Assembly (NCBI GenBank): GCA_951812745.1 | Contig: OX638327.1 | Location: 2,009,501 to 2,073,500, forward strand | Direction of reading: 5' to 3' | From: an uncultured Nitrospirales bacterium | Lineage (GTDB): Bacteria; Nitrospirota; Nitrospiria; Nitrospirales; UBA8639 | DNA: 64,000 bases | Part shown: piece by piece, positions 53,535 to 63,116 of the stretch | How the letters are laid out: each line of letters opens with the position of its first letter | Position numbering within the stretch: the first letter of the stretch is position 1 | Translations under genes and position numbers: made by a program | The notes under the pieces: model-generated | The model's input: only the letters and a program-made list of their open reading frames with translations | What the model was told of the DNA's origin: nothing | Database searches by the model: none

Positions 53535-54548
53535 CTACAATTCTCTTCCCACGGCGTGCGCAAGGATTTTCAGGTCGTTCATCAACTCCGTGAACCGTCG
53601 AGGCTTGAGCGATTCCTCTCCGTCGCAGAGGGCGCATTCCGGATTCGAATGGACCTCGATCAGGAGCCCGTCGGCACCCGCCGCCACGGCGGCCTTGGCC
53701 ATGGGAGCCACCAGGTTCCATTTCCCCGTCGCATGACTGGGATCGACGATCACCGGCAAATGCGACAGTTCTTTCAACGTGGGAACCGCGGCCAGATCCA
53801 GCGTATTGCGATAGTGGGTTTCAAAGGTGCGAATGCCGCGTTCACACAACATCACGTTTCGATTACCGCGAGAGACGATGTATTCGGCCGACAACAAGAA
53901 TTCCTTGATCGTGGCGGACAGCCCCCGTTTCAGGAGGACCGGCTTGTCATAGGCCCCGACTTCCTTGAGCAATTCGAAGTTCTGCATGTTCCGCGCCCCG
54001 ATCTGAATCACGTCGGCTTTTTCCAGGAACACGTCCGTGTCACGAGGATCCAAAATTTCGCTGACCACGGGCATCCCCGTCTGCTTCTTCGCTTCAACCA
54101 GGAAATCGAGCCCTTCCCGGCCCAAGCCTTGAAACGAATAGGGAGAGGTTCGCGGTTTGTACGCGCCACCTCGCAGGATCGCGCCCCCTGCGGCTTTGAC
54201 CTCATGCGCAATCCCGACCGTCACTTCCAATTTTTCGACGGCACAAGGTCCGGCCATCACTACCAATCGGTTGCCGCCCACCGTCACCCGGTCCACCGTG
54301 ATTGCCGAGTCCTGGGCTTGAAATTCACGGCTCACGAGCCTCCACGGAGCCAAAATGGGCGTCACGCTTTCGACGCCGGAGAACACCGTGAGCGGTTGGT
54401 TTTCCAACAGACGTTCGTCGCCGATCACCCCGATGATGGTACGCTCCTCTCCACGGGACATCTGCGATTTCAGGCCCAGTTCCCTGAGTCGATCCGTGAC
54501 GTGATCGATGTCCTCATCCGTGGCCGTCGGCTTGAACACGATAATCAT
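53535..54548 (-). CDS. aroF: 3-deoxy-7-phosphoheptulonate synthase, type I-beta with ferredoxin-like N-domain
   Basis: 337 residues. N-terminal 70-residue ferredoxin-like (ACT-like) domain ([21 protein letters not shown]), then the KDOPS-like TIM barrel with [46 protein letters not shown] and [12 protein letters not shown]. It begins the shikimate route from PEP and erythrose-4-phosphate; the N-domain usually gives feedback control by Tyr/Phe. Overlaps hisC by four bases. Confidence 0.95.
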   Translation of the reverse strand: MIIVFKPTATDEDIDHVTDRLRELGLKSQMSRGEERTIIGVIGDERLLENQPLTVFSGVESVTPILAPWRLVSREFQAQDSAITVDRVTVGGNRLVVMAGPCAVEKLEVTVGIAHEVKAAGGAILRGGAYKPRTSPYSFQGLGREGLDFLVEAKKQTGMPVVSEILDPRDTDVFLEKADVIQIGARNMQNFELLKEVGAYDKPVLLKRGLSATIKEFLLSAEYIVSRGNRNVMLCERGIRTFETHYRNTLDLAAVPTLKELSHLPVIVDPSHATGKWNLVAPMAKAAVAAGADGLLIEVHSNPECALCDGEESLKPRRFTELMNDLKILAHAVGREL

Positions 54549-55648
54549 GAGGACTCCTTGTCCCGCGGCAGGGTTTCCATGACGCGCCTCAAGGCTTCGA
54601 GAAATCGACGGTTCTCCTCCGGCCGCCCGATCGTCACGCGAAGCATCGACCCGTTGATATGCCGAACGATGACCCCTTCACGCAGAAGCCGGTCAAACAC
54701 GGCGCGACCGTCCCGGTGCGTCTCGAAATAAAGAAAGTTGGCTTGGCTGGGAAGGGGCGCCAACCCCAAAGCTCGAAGTCCGATATCCACCGACGTCATT
54801 TCCGCTTCATTGAGCGCTCGACTGGCGGCCACGTGTTGTTCGTCTTCCAACGCGGCCCGTGCCGCGCATTGTGCCAGGGTATTAGCGTTGAAGGGATTTC
54901 GCACGCGGTGCAGGTACCCGACGATGTCCGGCGTCGTGATCCCGTATCCGATCCGCAACCCCGCCAACCCGTAAATCTTGGAAAACGTCCTCAACACCAC
55001 CACCGGCCGGTTTTGTCGAACGTAGTCGAGGGTGTCGGGATAGTGCGGGTCCCGGACGTATTCATAATAGGCTTCATCAAACACCACGATCACGTCATCG
55101 GGGACGGCCGCCATGAACGCCCGGACTTCATCGCGGGTCACCATGGTGCCCGTGGGATTGTTGGGATTGCAGACGAACACCAACCGCGTGCGACCGGTCA
55201 CGGCCCTCGCCATGGCCGGGAGATCGTGACGCCAGTCGTTCAAGGGGACCTCCACGCAGACCCCGTGCCCACCGGTCACGGCGAGCTGATACATGACGAA
55301 GGTGTGGTCCGCCATCACGGCTTCCTCGCCTGGAGACACGAACGTCTTGACCAACAGGCTGATGATTTCATCGGACCCGTTGCCCACGATGACGTGATCG
55401 CCGGGCACTTTCCACCTGTCAGCCAGCGCGCGGGTCAGATGATGCGCCCCGCCGTCCGGATAGAGATGCAGGGTCTCTTTGCCTTCATCCAATGCCGCAA
55501 GCGCTCTGGGGGAGGGGCCGAGCGGATTTTCATTGGACGCGAGTTTCACGGCTCCGCTAATGCCCAATTCCCGCTCCAATTCATCAAGAGGTTTCCCAGG
55601 TGAGTACGGAACGAGCTTGGCTATACTGGGATGAACTCGGATAGGCAT
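54545..55648 (-). CDS. hisC: Histidinol-phosphate/aromatic aminotransferase
   Basis: About 367 residues, fold type I PLP enzyme: KLASNENPLGPSPRA, VCNPNNPTGTM, FDEAYYEYV and FSKIYGLAGLRIGYG (PLP lysine). In this aromatic cluster it may serve mainly as the aromatic aminotransferase acting on prephenate or phenylpyruvate, a role HisC homologues can have; sequence alone does not decide. The ATG at 55648 is used; a longer frame reads through the palindromic repeat upstream (MPPHPNPLPPGER) and is spurious. Confidence 0.93.
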   Translation of the reverse strand: MPIRVHPSIAKLVPYSPGKPLDELERELGISGAVKLASNENPLGPSPRALAALDEGKETLHLYPDGGAHHLTRALADRWKVPGDHVIVGNGSDEIISLLVKTFVSPGEEAVMADHTFVMYQLAVTGGHGVCVEVPLNDWRHDLPAMARAVTGRTRLVFVCNPNNPTGTMVTRDEVRAFMAAVPDDVIVVFDEAYYEYVRDPHYPDTLDYVRQNRPVVVLRTFSKIYGLAGLRIGYGITTPDIVGYLHRVRNPFNANTLAQCAARAALEDEQHVAASRALNEAEMTSVDIGLRALGLAPLPSQANFLYFETHRDGRAVFDRLLREGVIVRHINGSMLRVTIGRPEENRRFLEALRRVMETLPRDKESS

Positions 55649-55687
55649 GTGCAACTCACACGTTCGTTGCCCATTCCTGCTCCTCAA

Positions 55688-55726
55688 CTCCCTCTCCCCT
55701 GGTGGGAGAGGGTTGGGGTGAGGGGG
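55688..55726. repeat. Dispersed palindromic repeat, copy 3
   Basis: CCCTCTCCCCTGGTGGGAGAGGG followed by TTGGGGTGAGGGGG, between pheA and hisC. Nearly identical to 18297-18336. It separates otherwise tightly packed genes of the aromatic operon. Confidence 0.75.
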
Positions 55727-55732
55727 CACCTC

Positions 55733-56815
55733 TCAGGAATGGACGGGATACGAACCGAGCACTTTCAGAAACAAACACCGGCTCTTCAGTTCCTCAATGG
55801 TCCGGCGGATCCGATCTTCTCGCAGATGCCCCTCAATGTCGACAAAAAAGAGATATTCCCAGGCCTTGCGACGCGAGGGTCTCGATTCGATTTTGGTCAT
55901 GCTGATGCCGTTGGAGGCAAAAGGCCGCAGCAAATCATAGAGCGCCCCGGCCTTATCTTTTACCGAGAGCATGATCGACGTCTTATCTTTTCCCGTCGGA
56001 TCGGAACCATGCTTGCACAACACTAAAAATCTCGTGAAGTTGTTGACGTTATCCTCGATTCGCGATTTCAAAATGTGCAAGCCGTACATCTGCGCCGCGA
56101 GTTCGGAAGCAATGGCTGCCGCGCGTGGTTCCTCCCGGCACCGTTCGGCCGCGCGCGAGGTGCTGGGGGCTTCCACCACCGGCACCGCGGACATATGGGT
56201 TTTCAACCAATTCCGGCACTGCGCCAGGGCATGGGAATGTGAATAAATCGTCTCGATGTCCTCGGCTCGCTCGCTCTTCGACATCAGGTGATGGGAAATC
56301 TCCTGCATGACTTCTCCGTAGATCATCAGGCTGGAATCGATAAACATGTCGAGGGTGTAATTCACCACGCCCTCGGTGGAGTTTTCGATCGGCACGACTC
56401 CGTAGAGCGCGCGCCCGCGTTCCACTTCATCAAACACTTCTTTAATCCCGCTGACCGACGTATATTGGGCAGACTCGCCGAACTTTCCCAGAGCCGCCAA
56501 ATGCGTAAACGTAGCAGGGGGACCCAGGTACGCCACGGTCTGGAGGCCTTCCAACGACAAGGAGGCGGACATAATTTCCCGATAGACCGGACGAATCGCC
56601 TCGTTGGGAAAGGGACCGGGGTTCTGACGCGCCAGACGTTCCACAATGAAGGCCTCTCGTCCGGGGGTATGGAGCAGGGCGTGAGGGTCGGCTTTCCGCT
56701 TCGTTTTGCCAATCGTGATGACGTGCCGAGAACGCTCATTCAGAAGCCGCAAAATCTCATTGTCCAGCCGATCGATCTCTTTGCGAGACGCTTCTATTTG
56801 TTGGTGTTCAGACAT
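55733..56815 (-). CDS. pheA: Bifunctional chorismate mutase / prephenate dehydratase
   Basis: About 360 residues. Chorismate mutase AroQ domain (about 1-85: SRKEIDRLDNEILRLLNERS), prephenate dehydratase (about 90-270: YLGPPATFTHLAA, PIENSTEGVVNYTLD, SHSHALAQCRNWL) and a C-terminal ACT domain (about 280-355: SIMLSVKDKAGALYDLLRPFA, KIESRPSR) for phenylalanine feedback. First gene of the aromatic cluster; ATG at 56815 is at the family start. Confidence 0.96.
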   Translation of the reverse strand: MSEHQQIEASRKEIDRLDNEILRLLNERSRHVITIGKTKRKADPHALLHTPGREAFIVERLARQNPGPFPNEAIRPVYREIMSASLSLEGLQTVAYLGPPATFTHLAALGKFGESAQYTSVSGIKEVFDEVERGRALYGVVPIENSTEGVVNYTLDMFIDSSLMIYGEVMQEISHHLMSKSERAEDIETIYSHSHALAQCRNWLKTHMSAVPVVEAPSTSRAAERCREEPRAAAIASELAAQMYGLHILKSRIEDNVNNFTRFLVLCKHGSDPTGKDKTSIMLSVKDKAGALYDLLRPFASNGISMTKIESRPSRRKAWEYLFFVDIEGHLREDRIRRTIEELKSRCLFLKVLGSYPVHS

Positions 56816-57155
56816 GTTATGGCCTACAGCAACGTACGATTGAGCATACGCAGACGCACCCATCTTTGCAAGAGAGCGTGAGGAACACGGAAACGATTGG
56901 TTGCTGTCATGCTCGAAAGATGACGGGCAGTGATCGCACACGTGCCTCTAGGGACGGCAGGGGACCGAATTCGTCGTCGAAACCCGATCGGCTTTGCTGT
57001 ACACTGGGAGCGTTCCACAGTCTTGACGACTTTCAGTGAGCCTTGCGTCCACAACCGAATGCCGACGTTCATCTGCGGCGTGGGGCTCGGCAGTATGGCT
57101 ATCGTGAGGATGCAACGCCGACTGAAGTTGTCAGCTCGTCGGTGATTGAGAACGC
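56816..57155. other. Divergent intergenic region between pheA and the DUF2723 gene
   Basis: 340 bp that should hold promoters for both directions. A TGTACACT-like -10 near 56998 on the plus strand is possible but lacks a convincing -35. No gene recognised. Confidence 0.45.
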
Positions 57156-59198
57156 ATGCGATTCACCCTGCCAAGCCCACGTCGCTCAACCGGTGACGTG
57201 AGCGGCGCCCTGGCTTTTGCCGCAGCCCTGATCGGTCCCCTCGTCCTGTACGTCCTCACCCTGCCCCGCACCGTGGTGCTGGAAGACGACGGTCTATTCC
57301 TGATGGCCGGCGCCTCCCTGGGGGTCGCTCACCCGCCCGGCTACCCGCTCTATACCGCGATCTGCCACCTGTTCATGCAGTTGCCGTTTGGCACGCCGGC
57401 GTTCCTGGGGCACCTGTCCAGCGCGGTGCTCGGGGCGCTCGCCTGCGGAGCCGTGTACGTCTGTGCGCGGCTGCTGGGGGCATCCAATACGCCGGCGCTG
57501 ACCGCGGCCTGGTTGTTCGGCGCCTCGGAGCACGTCTGGTCTCAGGCGATCATCGCCGAGGTCTATACCCTGAATGCCCTGCTGTTTTTTGTCATCTATA
57601 CCCTAATATTATACGGCGTTCGACAACCAGACCGTGCTTGGGTATGGCCCACGACCGCGGTGGTCTACGGACTGAGCCTGACCAATCACTGGCCGCTGAT
57701 GCTGCTGGCTACACCCGGGTTGGTGCTGGCGGCGGTTCCTGCCTGGCGGGCGATATTCCGCAGATGGCCATGGCTCCTTGCCGGCTTTCTGCCGAGCGTA
57801 GGGCTACCCTATGCGTGGCTAGTGTGGCGCTCCTGGCAGAATCCGTTTTTCAACTTCTACGGACCGATCGACACTCTGCAGGAGCTGTGGTTCTACATCA
57901 GCCGGAGCGGCTATTCCCACGTTGACGCGAGTCCCAGCGCGGGCTGGGGCGACCGGCTTCAGTTTCTGCAGTGGCTCGGCCACGAGGTGGTCTGGCAGGT
58001 GACGCTGCCGGGGTTTCTCCTGGCGGCGGTCGGTCTGTGGGTCCTGCTGCATCGGCGGCAGTGGGTGGTGGTTGGCTCCGGGTTGCTGGTGTTCCTGGGC
58101 AACAGCGTGGGGTTGATCGCCTTGCTCTCATTCGATTTCGAGCATTTACAGGTGGCTGTCTTTCGCCCCTACTCCCTGGTCTGTTATGGACTGACGGCTC
58201 TGTGGCTGGCCGTCGGGTTTCATTTCCTGCTCGACCGGCTGCCGGGCTGGCTCTCCTTCGCGTTGGGCCGGCCCGTATGGTTACAGTCTTTCGTGGCGGT
58301 GCTGGTGGGTGCAGGGTTAGCCGCATTTTGCGTGCAGGCGCACTGGCAGTCGAACGATCGCGCCGGTAGCAACTTTGCCGAGCGCTATGCGGAAGTGATG
58401 TTTGATTCCCTGCCACAAGACGCCGTGCTGTTCACATACGCCGACACGGACAGCGGCCCGCTCGGCTACTATCGCTTCGTGGAAAATCGCCGTCCGGATC
58501 TCACGCTTTTCAATACCCAGGGGCTCGTCTTCGGCCATCGCCTGTATGACTGGCGACTTTCCGAAGAGCGCAAACGGGACGCTTTACGCACATTCGTGAA
58601 CAAGACCGAACGCCCCGTTTTCTTCACGAACGCCAAGATCATGTCCACGCTCGGATTCGGGGTTCGCTACCACGGCTTCGTCAAGGAAATCGTCCGCAAT
58701 GAGACCACTGTCAAGCTGACAGTCGTCCAATCGCAGGGAGAACGATATATTGAGGAACTCCTGAGCCACCCCTTCCAGGATCGCTGGGAACAGCAGAGGC
58801 GCAACCAATTGATTTACGGGTTCGGCACGTATCTGGGCTTAGCCGTGTTATCGGGTCACGCAACTTTACTGAAACGGCTGCAGCGTCCCCTGGCGCTTGC
58901 AGAACAAAACTTCTACAGCCTCACGAGTATGACGGAGGTGCTGCTGGAGCATGGGAATACCTCGCACTACGCACAAATCGAAGAATGGCTGGAAAAAGCA
59001 GCGCGCCTACAGGACGAGACCCTGAGCAAGGAGCGGCTTGCCCGCTTTCTGTATATGCGGGGATTCCTGCATCATCGCATGGGCGAGACAGAAGCCGCCG
59101 AGGCCCTGTTCGAGGCGTCACGCGCCGCCTATCCCCATCCGGAGAATGCGGCCATCAATGCGCTTCAGCAGTTGCATGCGGCTCCAGGAAATCCCTAA
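57156..59198 (+). CDS. DUF2723-type membrane glycosyltransferase-like protein
   Basis: 680 residues: about 10-11 TMs in the first 390, including the DUF2723 signature HPPGYPLYTAICHLF in the first loop after TM1 with EDDG upstream, then a soluble periplasmic part and a C-terminal helical region that resembles TPRs. DUF2723 proteins are related to PMT/GT-C enzymes that use polyprenyl-phosphate sugars; substrate unknown. The last 25 residues (FEASRAAYPHPENAAINALQQL) resemble the remnant end at 32700-32772 (FRASRALHAHPGNPAITALEQL), so the two genes may be distant paralogues. Start codon ATG, weak ribosome site. Confidence 0.8.
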   Translation: MRFTLPSPRRSTGDVSGALAFAAALIGPLVLYVLTLPRTVVLEDDGLFLMAGASLGVAHPPGYPLYTAICHLFMQLPFGTPAFLGHLSSAVLGALACGAVYVCARLLGASNTPALTAAWLFGASEHVWSQAIIAEVYTLNALLFFVIYTLILYGVRQPDRAWVWPTTAVVYGLSLTNHWPLMLLATPGLVLAAVPAWRAIFRRWPWLLAGFLPSVGLPYAWLVWRSWQNPFFNFYGPIDTLQELWFYISRSGYSHVDASPSAGWGDRLQFLQWLGHEVVWQVTLPGFLLAAVGLWVLLHRRQWVVVGSGLLVFLGNSVGLIALLSFDFEHLQVAVFRPYSLVCYGLTALWLAVGFHFLLDRLPGWLSFALGRPVWLQSFVAVLVGAGLAAFCVQAHWQSNDRAGSNFAERYAEVMFDSLPQDAVLFTYADTDSGPLGYYRFVENRRPDLTLFNTQGLVFGHRLYDWRLSEERKRDALRTFVNKTERPVFFTNAKIMSTLGFGVRYHGFVKEIVRNETTVKLTVVQSQGERYIEELLSHPFQDRWEQQRRNQLIYGFGTYLGLAVLSGHATLLKRLQRPLALAEQNFYSLTSMTEVLLEHGNTSHYAQIEEWLEKAARLQDETLSKERLARFLYMRGFLHHRMGETEAAEALFEASRAAYPHPENAAINALQQLHAAPGNP

Positions 59199-59317
59199 GG
59201 GGAACGAAGGCGGGATGCTTCTGTCTCTCCACGGACAAGAGGTCGGCACGGAGCTGTCGTTGACACGGCAATCATGGTACCATAGCGTCGCCTCATACAG
59301 GATCCGTGTTGAGGGAC

Positions 59318-60031
59318 ATGACCCGTCGCACTCCAAGCAACGTTCCCCTTTCCGTCGAGCACCTACAGGCGATCTGGCGAGCGTTGAACGATTCGTATTT
59401 CCGGAACCGGCTGCCGGCCATTGAGATTCAGTGGAGCACCCGCCTGACGGCGTCGGCCGGACTGTTTCGGAGCAGAACGGGTCCGCGCACCTCGTGGGTG
59501 GCTCCGGAGGAACGGCATGGCACAGGGCGCGTCATTCGTTTGTCGGTCCCGCTCCTTTCCGGGCAATCGTTTGAAGAGATACGGGGAACTTTGGCCCATG
59601 AAATGATTCATCAATGGCAGTTTGACGTGAAGAAATGGTGTCCGTCGCACGGGCGGGAATTTCGACGGATCATGACCCTGATGAACGCCGATGGCTTGGG
59701 GATCACGATTTATCATACGCTCGGCGAGGAAGCCCAGGACTCCGCGAAGTTCACGTGGCGCTGTGTGCGGTGCGGGCACGCGTATCGTCGCCAACGCAAC
59801 TCCCTCTCGACGAAACGGCATCGTTGCGGGTTGTGCCGTGGGCCTCTTCAGGAAATTGCCGCCCGCAACACGGGCGGGGAGCCCTCACCCCAGCCCCCGG
59901 ATCGATCCCCGATTAGATCCCCGATCAAGTCGGGGACAAGCGTCGAGGACAGGGTCCGGGGCAAGCTCTCTCCCAGTGGGAGAGGGAGTCACGAGCTCGA
60001 CGGACCTATTCAACTGGCCTTTGATTTTTGA
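59318..60031 (+). CDS. SprT-like zinc metallopeptidase with palindromic repeat inside its frame
   Basis: About 237 residues. SprT domain: IWRALNDSYFRNRLPAIEIQWS, zinc motif LAHEMIHQWQ (HExxH), third ligand region HGREFRRIM, and a C-terminal zinc ribbon WRCVRCGHAYRRQRNS..CGLCRGPL. The next 40 residues are translated repeat (59879-59990), and the gene then ends QLAFDF, a typical family C-terminus. The insertion keeps the frame. Related to SprT/Spartan, which act on DNA-protein crosslinks in eukaryotes; the bacterial role is unclear. ATG 59318 with GAGGGA upstream preferred to TTG 59306. Confidence 0.85.
   Translation: MTRRTPSNVPLSVEHLQAIWRALNDSYFRNRLPAIEIQWSTRLTASAGLFRSRTGPRTSWVAPEERHGTGRVIRLSVPLLSGQSFEEIRGTLAHEMIHQWQFDVKKWCPSHGREFRRIMTLMNADGLGITIYHTLGEEAQDSAKFTWRCVRCGHAYRRQRNSLSTKRHRCGLCRGPLQEIAARNTGGEPSPQPPDRSPIRSPIKSGTSVEDRVRGKLSPSGRGSHELDGPIQLAFDF
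59879..59990. repeat. Dispersed palindromic repeat, composite copy 4, within the SprT-like gene
   Basis: Starts with CCCTCACCCCAGCCCCCGG, continues with GATCCCCGATTAGATCCCCGATC, and ends CTCTCCCAGTGGGAGAGGGAG. It is the same family as 18297 and 55688 plus extra GATCCCC units, and lies inside an otherwise conserved reading frame. Confidence 0.7.
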
Positions 60032-60836
60032 ACGTTGCGGGGGACGTCGGTGGCGTGGATGAGGCTCGATCCTCTTTTTCCCGTGCGTGGAGGAGGGCGA
60101 GGCGTTGTTGATCGTTCTCGATTTCCGGGAGGTGATACCGCCGGTCAACGTGAACGGCCCGTTCCATGCAGCGCAACGCGGACACGTGGTCGTCTCTGGT
60201 TTCGTAGATATCGGCCAGGAGACGGAGCACCGCGGCTTCGCTGGGTTCCTGCCCGAGTTTGATAAAGTGTTCGCTGGCGTTATTGAGACAGCGTTCCGCT
60301 TGCTGCCGGTCGCCTTGAGCGAGCAGGGCCTTGCCGAATTGGCTGAACGTGTTGGCCAATCCCAATTCGTCACCGACCACGCGGTGGCACTCCAGCGCCC
60401 GTTGAAAACAGGTGACGGCGGCATCGGGTTGCTTGGTGGCGAGTTCCATTAACGCCAGATTGTTGTACAGGATGCCCAGGGCGCGATCGTGTTCAATGGG
60501 GTGCAGGACGTCAATCGCCTCCAGATAATACGCCTTGGCCGTTTCGAAGTTGCCCGTATCGGCTTTAAGGTTGCCGAGATTCACCAAGGTTTCTCCCACG
60601 GTCGAGGGATTGTGTTCGCGGCGTTGAAGCGACAGCACTTCGTGATAACAGGCTTCCGCTTCGGCATATTCTCCCATCTGCGCGCACACGTTGCCGAGGT
60701 TTCCCAACGCGGAGGTCAGGGTCTGATCCGTCTCGTTGTTCCGCGCTTCTTTCACGGCTTCCCCGTACCAATGGCGCGCTTGGGTGAGATTGCCGCGATG
60801 CAAATGAATGCGGGCGCGTTGTGAGGCGTGACTCAT
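60006..60836 (-). CDS. TPR-repeat protein
   Basis: 276 residues, cytoplasmic, almost entirely tetratricopeptide repeats of the TPR_12 kind: SALGNLGNVCAQMGEYAEAEACYHEVL, GETLVNLGNLKADTGNFETAKAYY, GILYNNLALMELATKQPDAAVTCF, GLANTFSQFGKALLAQGDRQQAE, AAVLRLLADIYETRDDHVSALRCM. Likely a protein-interaction scaffold; no partner is evident. Its 3' end overlaps the SprT-like gene tail-to-tail by 26 bases. Confidence 0.8.
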   Translation of the reverse strand: MSHASQRARIHLHRGNLTQARHWYGEAVKEARNNETDQTLTSALGNLGNVCAQMGEYAEAEACYHEVLSLQRREHNPSTVGETLVNLGNLKADTGNFETAKAYYLEAIDVLHPIEHDRALGILYNNLALMELATKQPDAAVTCFQRALECHRVVGDELGLANTFSQFGKALLAQGDRQQAERCLNNASEHFIKLGQEPSEAAVLRLLADIYETRDDHVSALRCMERAVHVDRRYHLPEIENDQQRLALLHAREKEDRASSTPPTSPATFKNQRPVE

Positions 60837-60978
60837 GATGGGGACGGTGCGGAGAACACGGAGAGAGGGGCTCCCTCACGACTCGAAGAAACGTCGAGTG
60901 CGCGGTGTTGCCAAAGCTAGCCGGGGTTTGATACCTACGCGCGTGAGTTCGTCCCGGCTGCCGAATGGGGATCCCGTA

Positions 60979-61131
60979 TCACCGGCGAAAGGCGTCCTTG
61001 CTTTTTACAATGTTGGAGAGAAGTTCATCGGCTTGTTTGGCTGCCTTTCGTTTACGCCACCACCGGATCCCGAATCGACAGGCGAGAAGCCCGGCCAAGC
61101 CACCCACGATGACTACCATCTCTTCACTCAT
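60979..61131 (-). CDS. Small single-TM protein (50 residues)
   Basis: Reads MSEEMVVIVGGLAGLLACRF then GIRWWRKRKAAKQADELL to the end KDAFRR: a short N-terminus, one hydrophobic helix, then a strongly basic cytoplasmic segment. The composition is that of a genuine small membrane protein and follows the positive-inside rule, but no ribosome site is visible and no family is recognised. The remaining 60837-61217 region holds nothing else I can support. Confidence 0.45.
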   Translation of the reverse strand: MSEEMVVIVGGLAGLLACRFGIRWWRKRKAAKQADELLSNIVKSKDAFRR

Positions 61132-61217
61132 GACGATAGTCTAGGGCAACCGCATGCCGTGAGCAAGGTCCACGGTGTCATGTCACCGACGGCGGTTCAT
61201 CAAGGAATCCTTACCCT

Positions 61218-62222
61218 ATGGAATTGTGGATTTTACTTATTTCGTTGATTGTGATCCTGGTCGGCGCGGAAACGTTTACCAACGCGCTCGAGCATTTAGG
61301 AGAACGGCTGAACATTTCGGAAGGGGTCACGGGCTCGGTGTTTGCGGCCGTGGGCACGGCATTGCCCGAAGCGATGATCCCGGTCGTGGCCGTGTTGGCC
61401 GCCAGCGGGGATTTGTCGGTTCGGCATGACGTCGGGGTGGGCGCCATTTTAGGGGCGCCGCTGATGCTTTCGACCGTCACGTTTTTTTTGATGGGGACGT
61501 TTGCCGCCCAGCGTCGCGGGTGGGCTGAAGCCTTTCGTCCCGAGCCCACGGGCGTGCACCGGGACCTGGATTGGTTTCTCTTCGCCTTCGCGTTGGCGAC
61601 TCTCGCGATCTTCGTGCCCTCGGAGTGGCGATGGGCACGGGTGTCGTTGGCGTTGGTATTGACCTTGAGCTATTTTGTTTATTTACTGTTGACGATCCGC
61701 GCCTCACAGGGCCTGGTTGAGCAGGGCCATGGTACCGAGGCGGATCACCCTCTGTTTTTGAGCCGGTTACGCATCCCCGAGAACCTCGCCACGATCCTCC
61801 TGCAACTGGTCATCGGATTCGGGTTTATCGTCGGAGGGGCCAAGGGCTTCGTGTACGGCGTTGAACATTTGGCCGCCTGGCTTGGGCTTTCCACCTTGGC
61901 CTTGTCGTTGTTGATTGTGCCGGTGGCGACTGAATTGCCGGAAAAAGTGAATAGCATCATTTGGGTGCGGCGTGGTCGGGATACCTTGGCCTTTGGCAAC
62001 ATCACCGGAGCGATGGTGTTTCAAGGGAGTCTGCTTCCTGCCTTGGGGGTGTTGTTAACGCCATGGGTTCCACGGAAAGAAGCCCTGTGGGGAATAGGGT
62101 TGACGATCCTGGCCACGGTCTATCTCAAATTTCATTTACGGTCCCATGCCTTGAGGCCCTACCATCTGATTTTCAATGGCCTGTGCTACCTCGCGTTCGG
62201 CTTACTCATTGCTTTTGGGTAA
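61218..62222 (+). CDS. Calcium/cation antiporter (CaCA) family exchanger
   Basis: 334 residues, about ten TMs in two inverted halves. Alpha-repeat 1: FAAVGTALPEAMIPVVAVLAA, alpha-repeat 2: VPVATELPEKVNSIIWVRRGRDTLAFGNITGAMVFQGSLL. These GTxxPE/ATELPE motifs bind the exchanged cations. Exchange of calcium, sodium or potassium against protons or sodium is expected, ion specificity open. ATG start 61218; weak ribosome site GGAATC. Confidence 0.9.
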   Translation: MELWILLISLIVILVGAETFTNALEHLGERLNISEGVTGSVFAAVGTALPEAMIPVVAVLAASGDLSVRHDVGVGAILGAPLMLSTVTFFLMGTFAAQRRGWAEAFRPEPTGVHRDLDWFLFAFALATLAIFVPSEWRWARVSLALVLTLSYFVYLLLTIRASQGLVEQGHGTEADHPLFLSRLRIPENLATILLQLVIGFGFIVGGAKGFVYGVEHLAAWLGLSTLALSLLIVPVATELPEKVNSIIWVRRGRDTLAFGNITGAMVFQGSLLPALGVLLTPWVPRKEALWGIGLTILATVYLKFHLRSHALRPYHLIFNGLCYLAFGLLIAFG

Positions 62223-62274
62223 ATGAGTGGACGTACGCGCCGGGATTCCGGGGCCGTGTTCGGGATGAAAAGGT

Positions 62275-62303
62275 TTGTAGTCTCTCTCCGATTTTTATAC
62301 AAT
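62275..62303 (+). promoter_or_regulatory. Possible thrH promoter
   Basis: TTGTAG (62275-62280), 17-bp spacer, TACAAT (62298-62303). Predicted start near 62310, leader about 68 nt. The -10 is good, the -35 weak. Confidence 0.4.
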
Positions 62304-62377
62304 ACAAGACTTTCTAAAGTTCTTGCCGTGTCGTCCGTTTACTTTTCATCTGAAATTTCCGTGGTTTTGAGGGGCGT

Positions 62378-62998
62378 ATGAAATCACCCGTGGTGACCTG
62401 TTTGGATATGGAGGGTGTGCTGACTCCTGAAATTTGGTTGGCGTTGTCCGAGAAAACGGGGATTGCCGATTTACAGGTCACGACCCGGGACATTCCCGAC
62501 TATGACGAGCTCATGAAGCTTCGCCTGGACATTCTGGCCAAGTTTCATCTCAAGCTGTCGGATATCACGGAGGTGGTCGCGGGGCTGAAACCCCTGGATG
62601 GTGCCGTGGAATTTTTAATGTGGTTGCGAGAGCGGTGTCAGGTCATTATTTTGTCGGACAGCTATTATGATCTGGTCAGTCCCCTGATGCGACAACTGCA
62701 CTATCCTTCCATATTTTGTCACACCCTGGAGATTGACGACGAAGGCTATATTCGGAATTATTCGCTTCGGCAAAAGGACCAGAAACGTCATGCGGTGGCA
62801 GCCCTCAAGAGTCTGAACTTTCACGTGCTGGCTGCGGGAGATTCCTATAATGACGTGTCGATGCTGCAAGAGGCCGATGCCGGGTTTTTCTTTCGTCCCC
62901 CGGATACGATTTGTTCCGAATATCCTCAATTTCCGGTTACCCGCTCCTATCCCGAGCTTATGGAGCAGTTCGTCAGTGCCGGAGGGTTCAGGCACTGA
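62378..62998 (+). CDS. thrH: ThrH-type phosphoserine phosphatase / homoserine kinase-like phosphotransferase
   Basis: 206 residues, HAD superfamily: motif I CLDMEGVLTPE (catalytic Asp; DxE rather than DxD is typical of ThrH), motif II ILSDSYYD, motif III lysine near LRQKDQKRH, motif IV AAGDSYNDVSML. ThrH dephosphorylates phosphoserine and can transfer the phosphate to homoserine. Full family length. Confidence 0.93.
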   Translation: MKSPVVTCLDMEGVLTPEIWLALSEKTGIADLQVTTRDIPDYDELMKLRLDILAKFHLKLSDITEVVAGLKPLDGAVEFLMWLRERCQVIILSDSYYDLVSPLMRQLHYPSIFCHTLEIDDEGYIRNYSLRQKDQKRHAVAALKSLNFHVLAAGDSYNDVSMLQEADAGFFFRPPDTICSEYPQFPVTRSYPELMEQFVSAGGFRH

Positions 62999-63116
62999 AG
63001 TCGCATCGTCATCCCGTTCAGTGTGATAGTTGAGGCAACATGCCAAGTCGTGGTCGTACATGCATTACCCATCATTGCAACGGTTGGAGACTGTTGCTTG
63101 CCAAAGGAGGCAATAT

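Noticed and set aside
54659-55603. 314-codon plus-strand frame over hisC
   Set aside because: Shadow of hisC, whose PLP motifs are intact on the minus strand.
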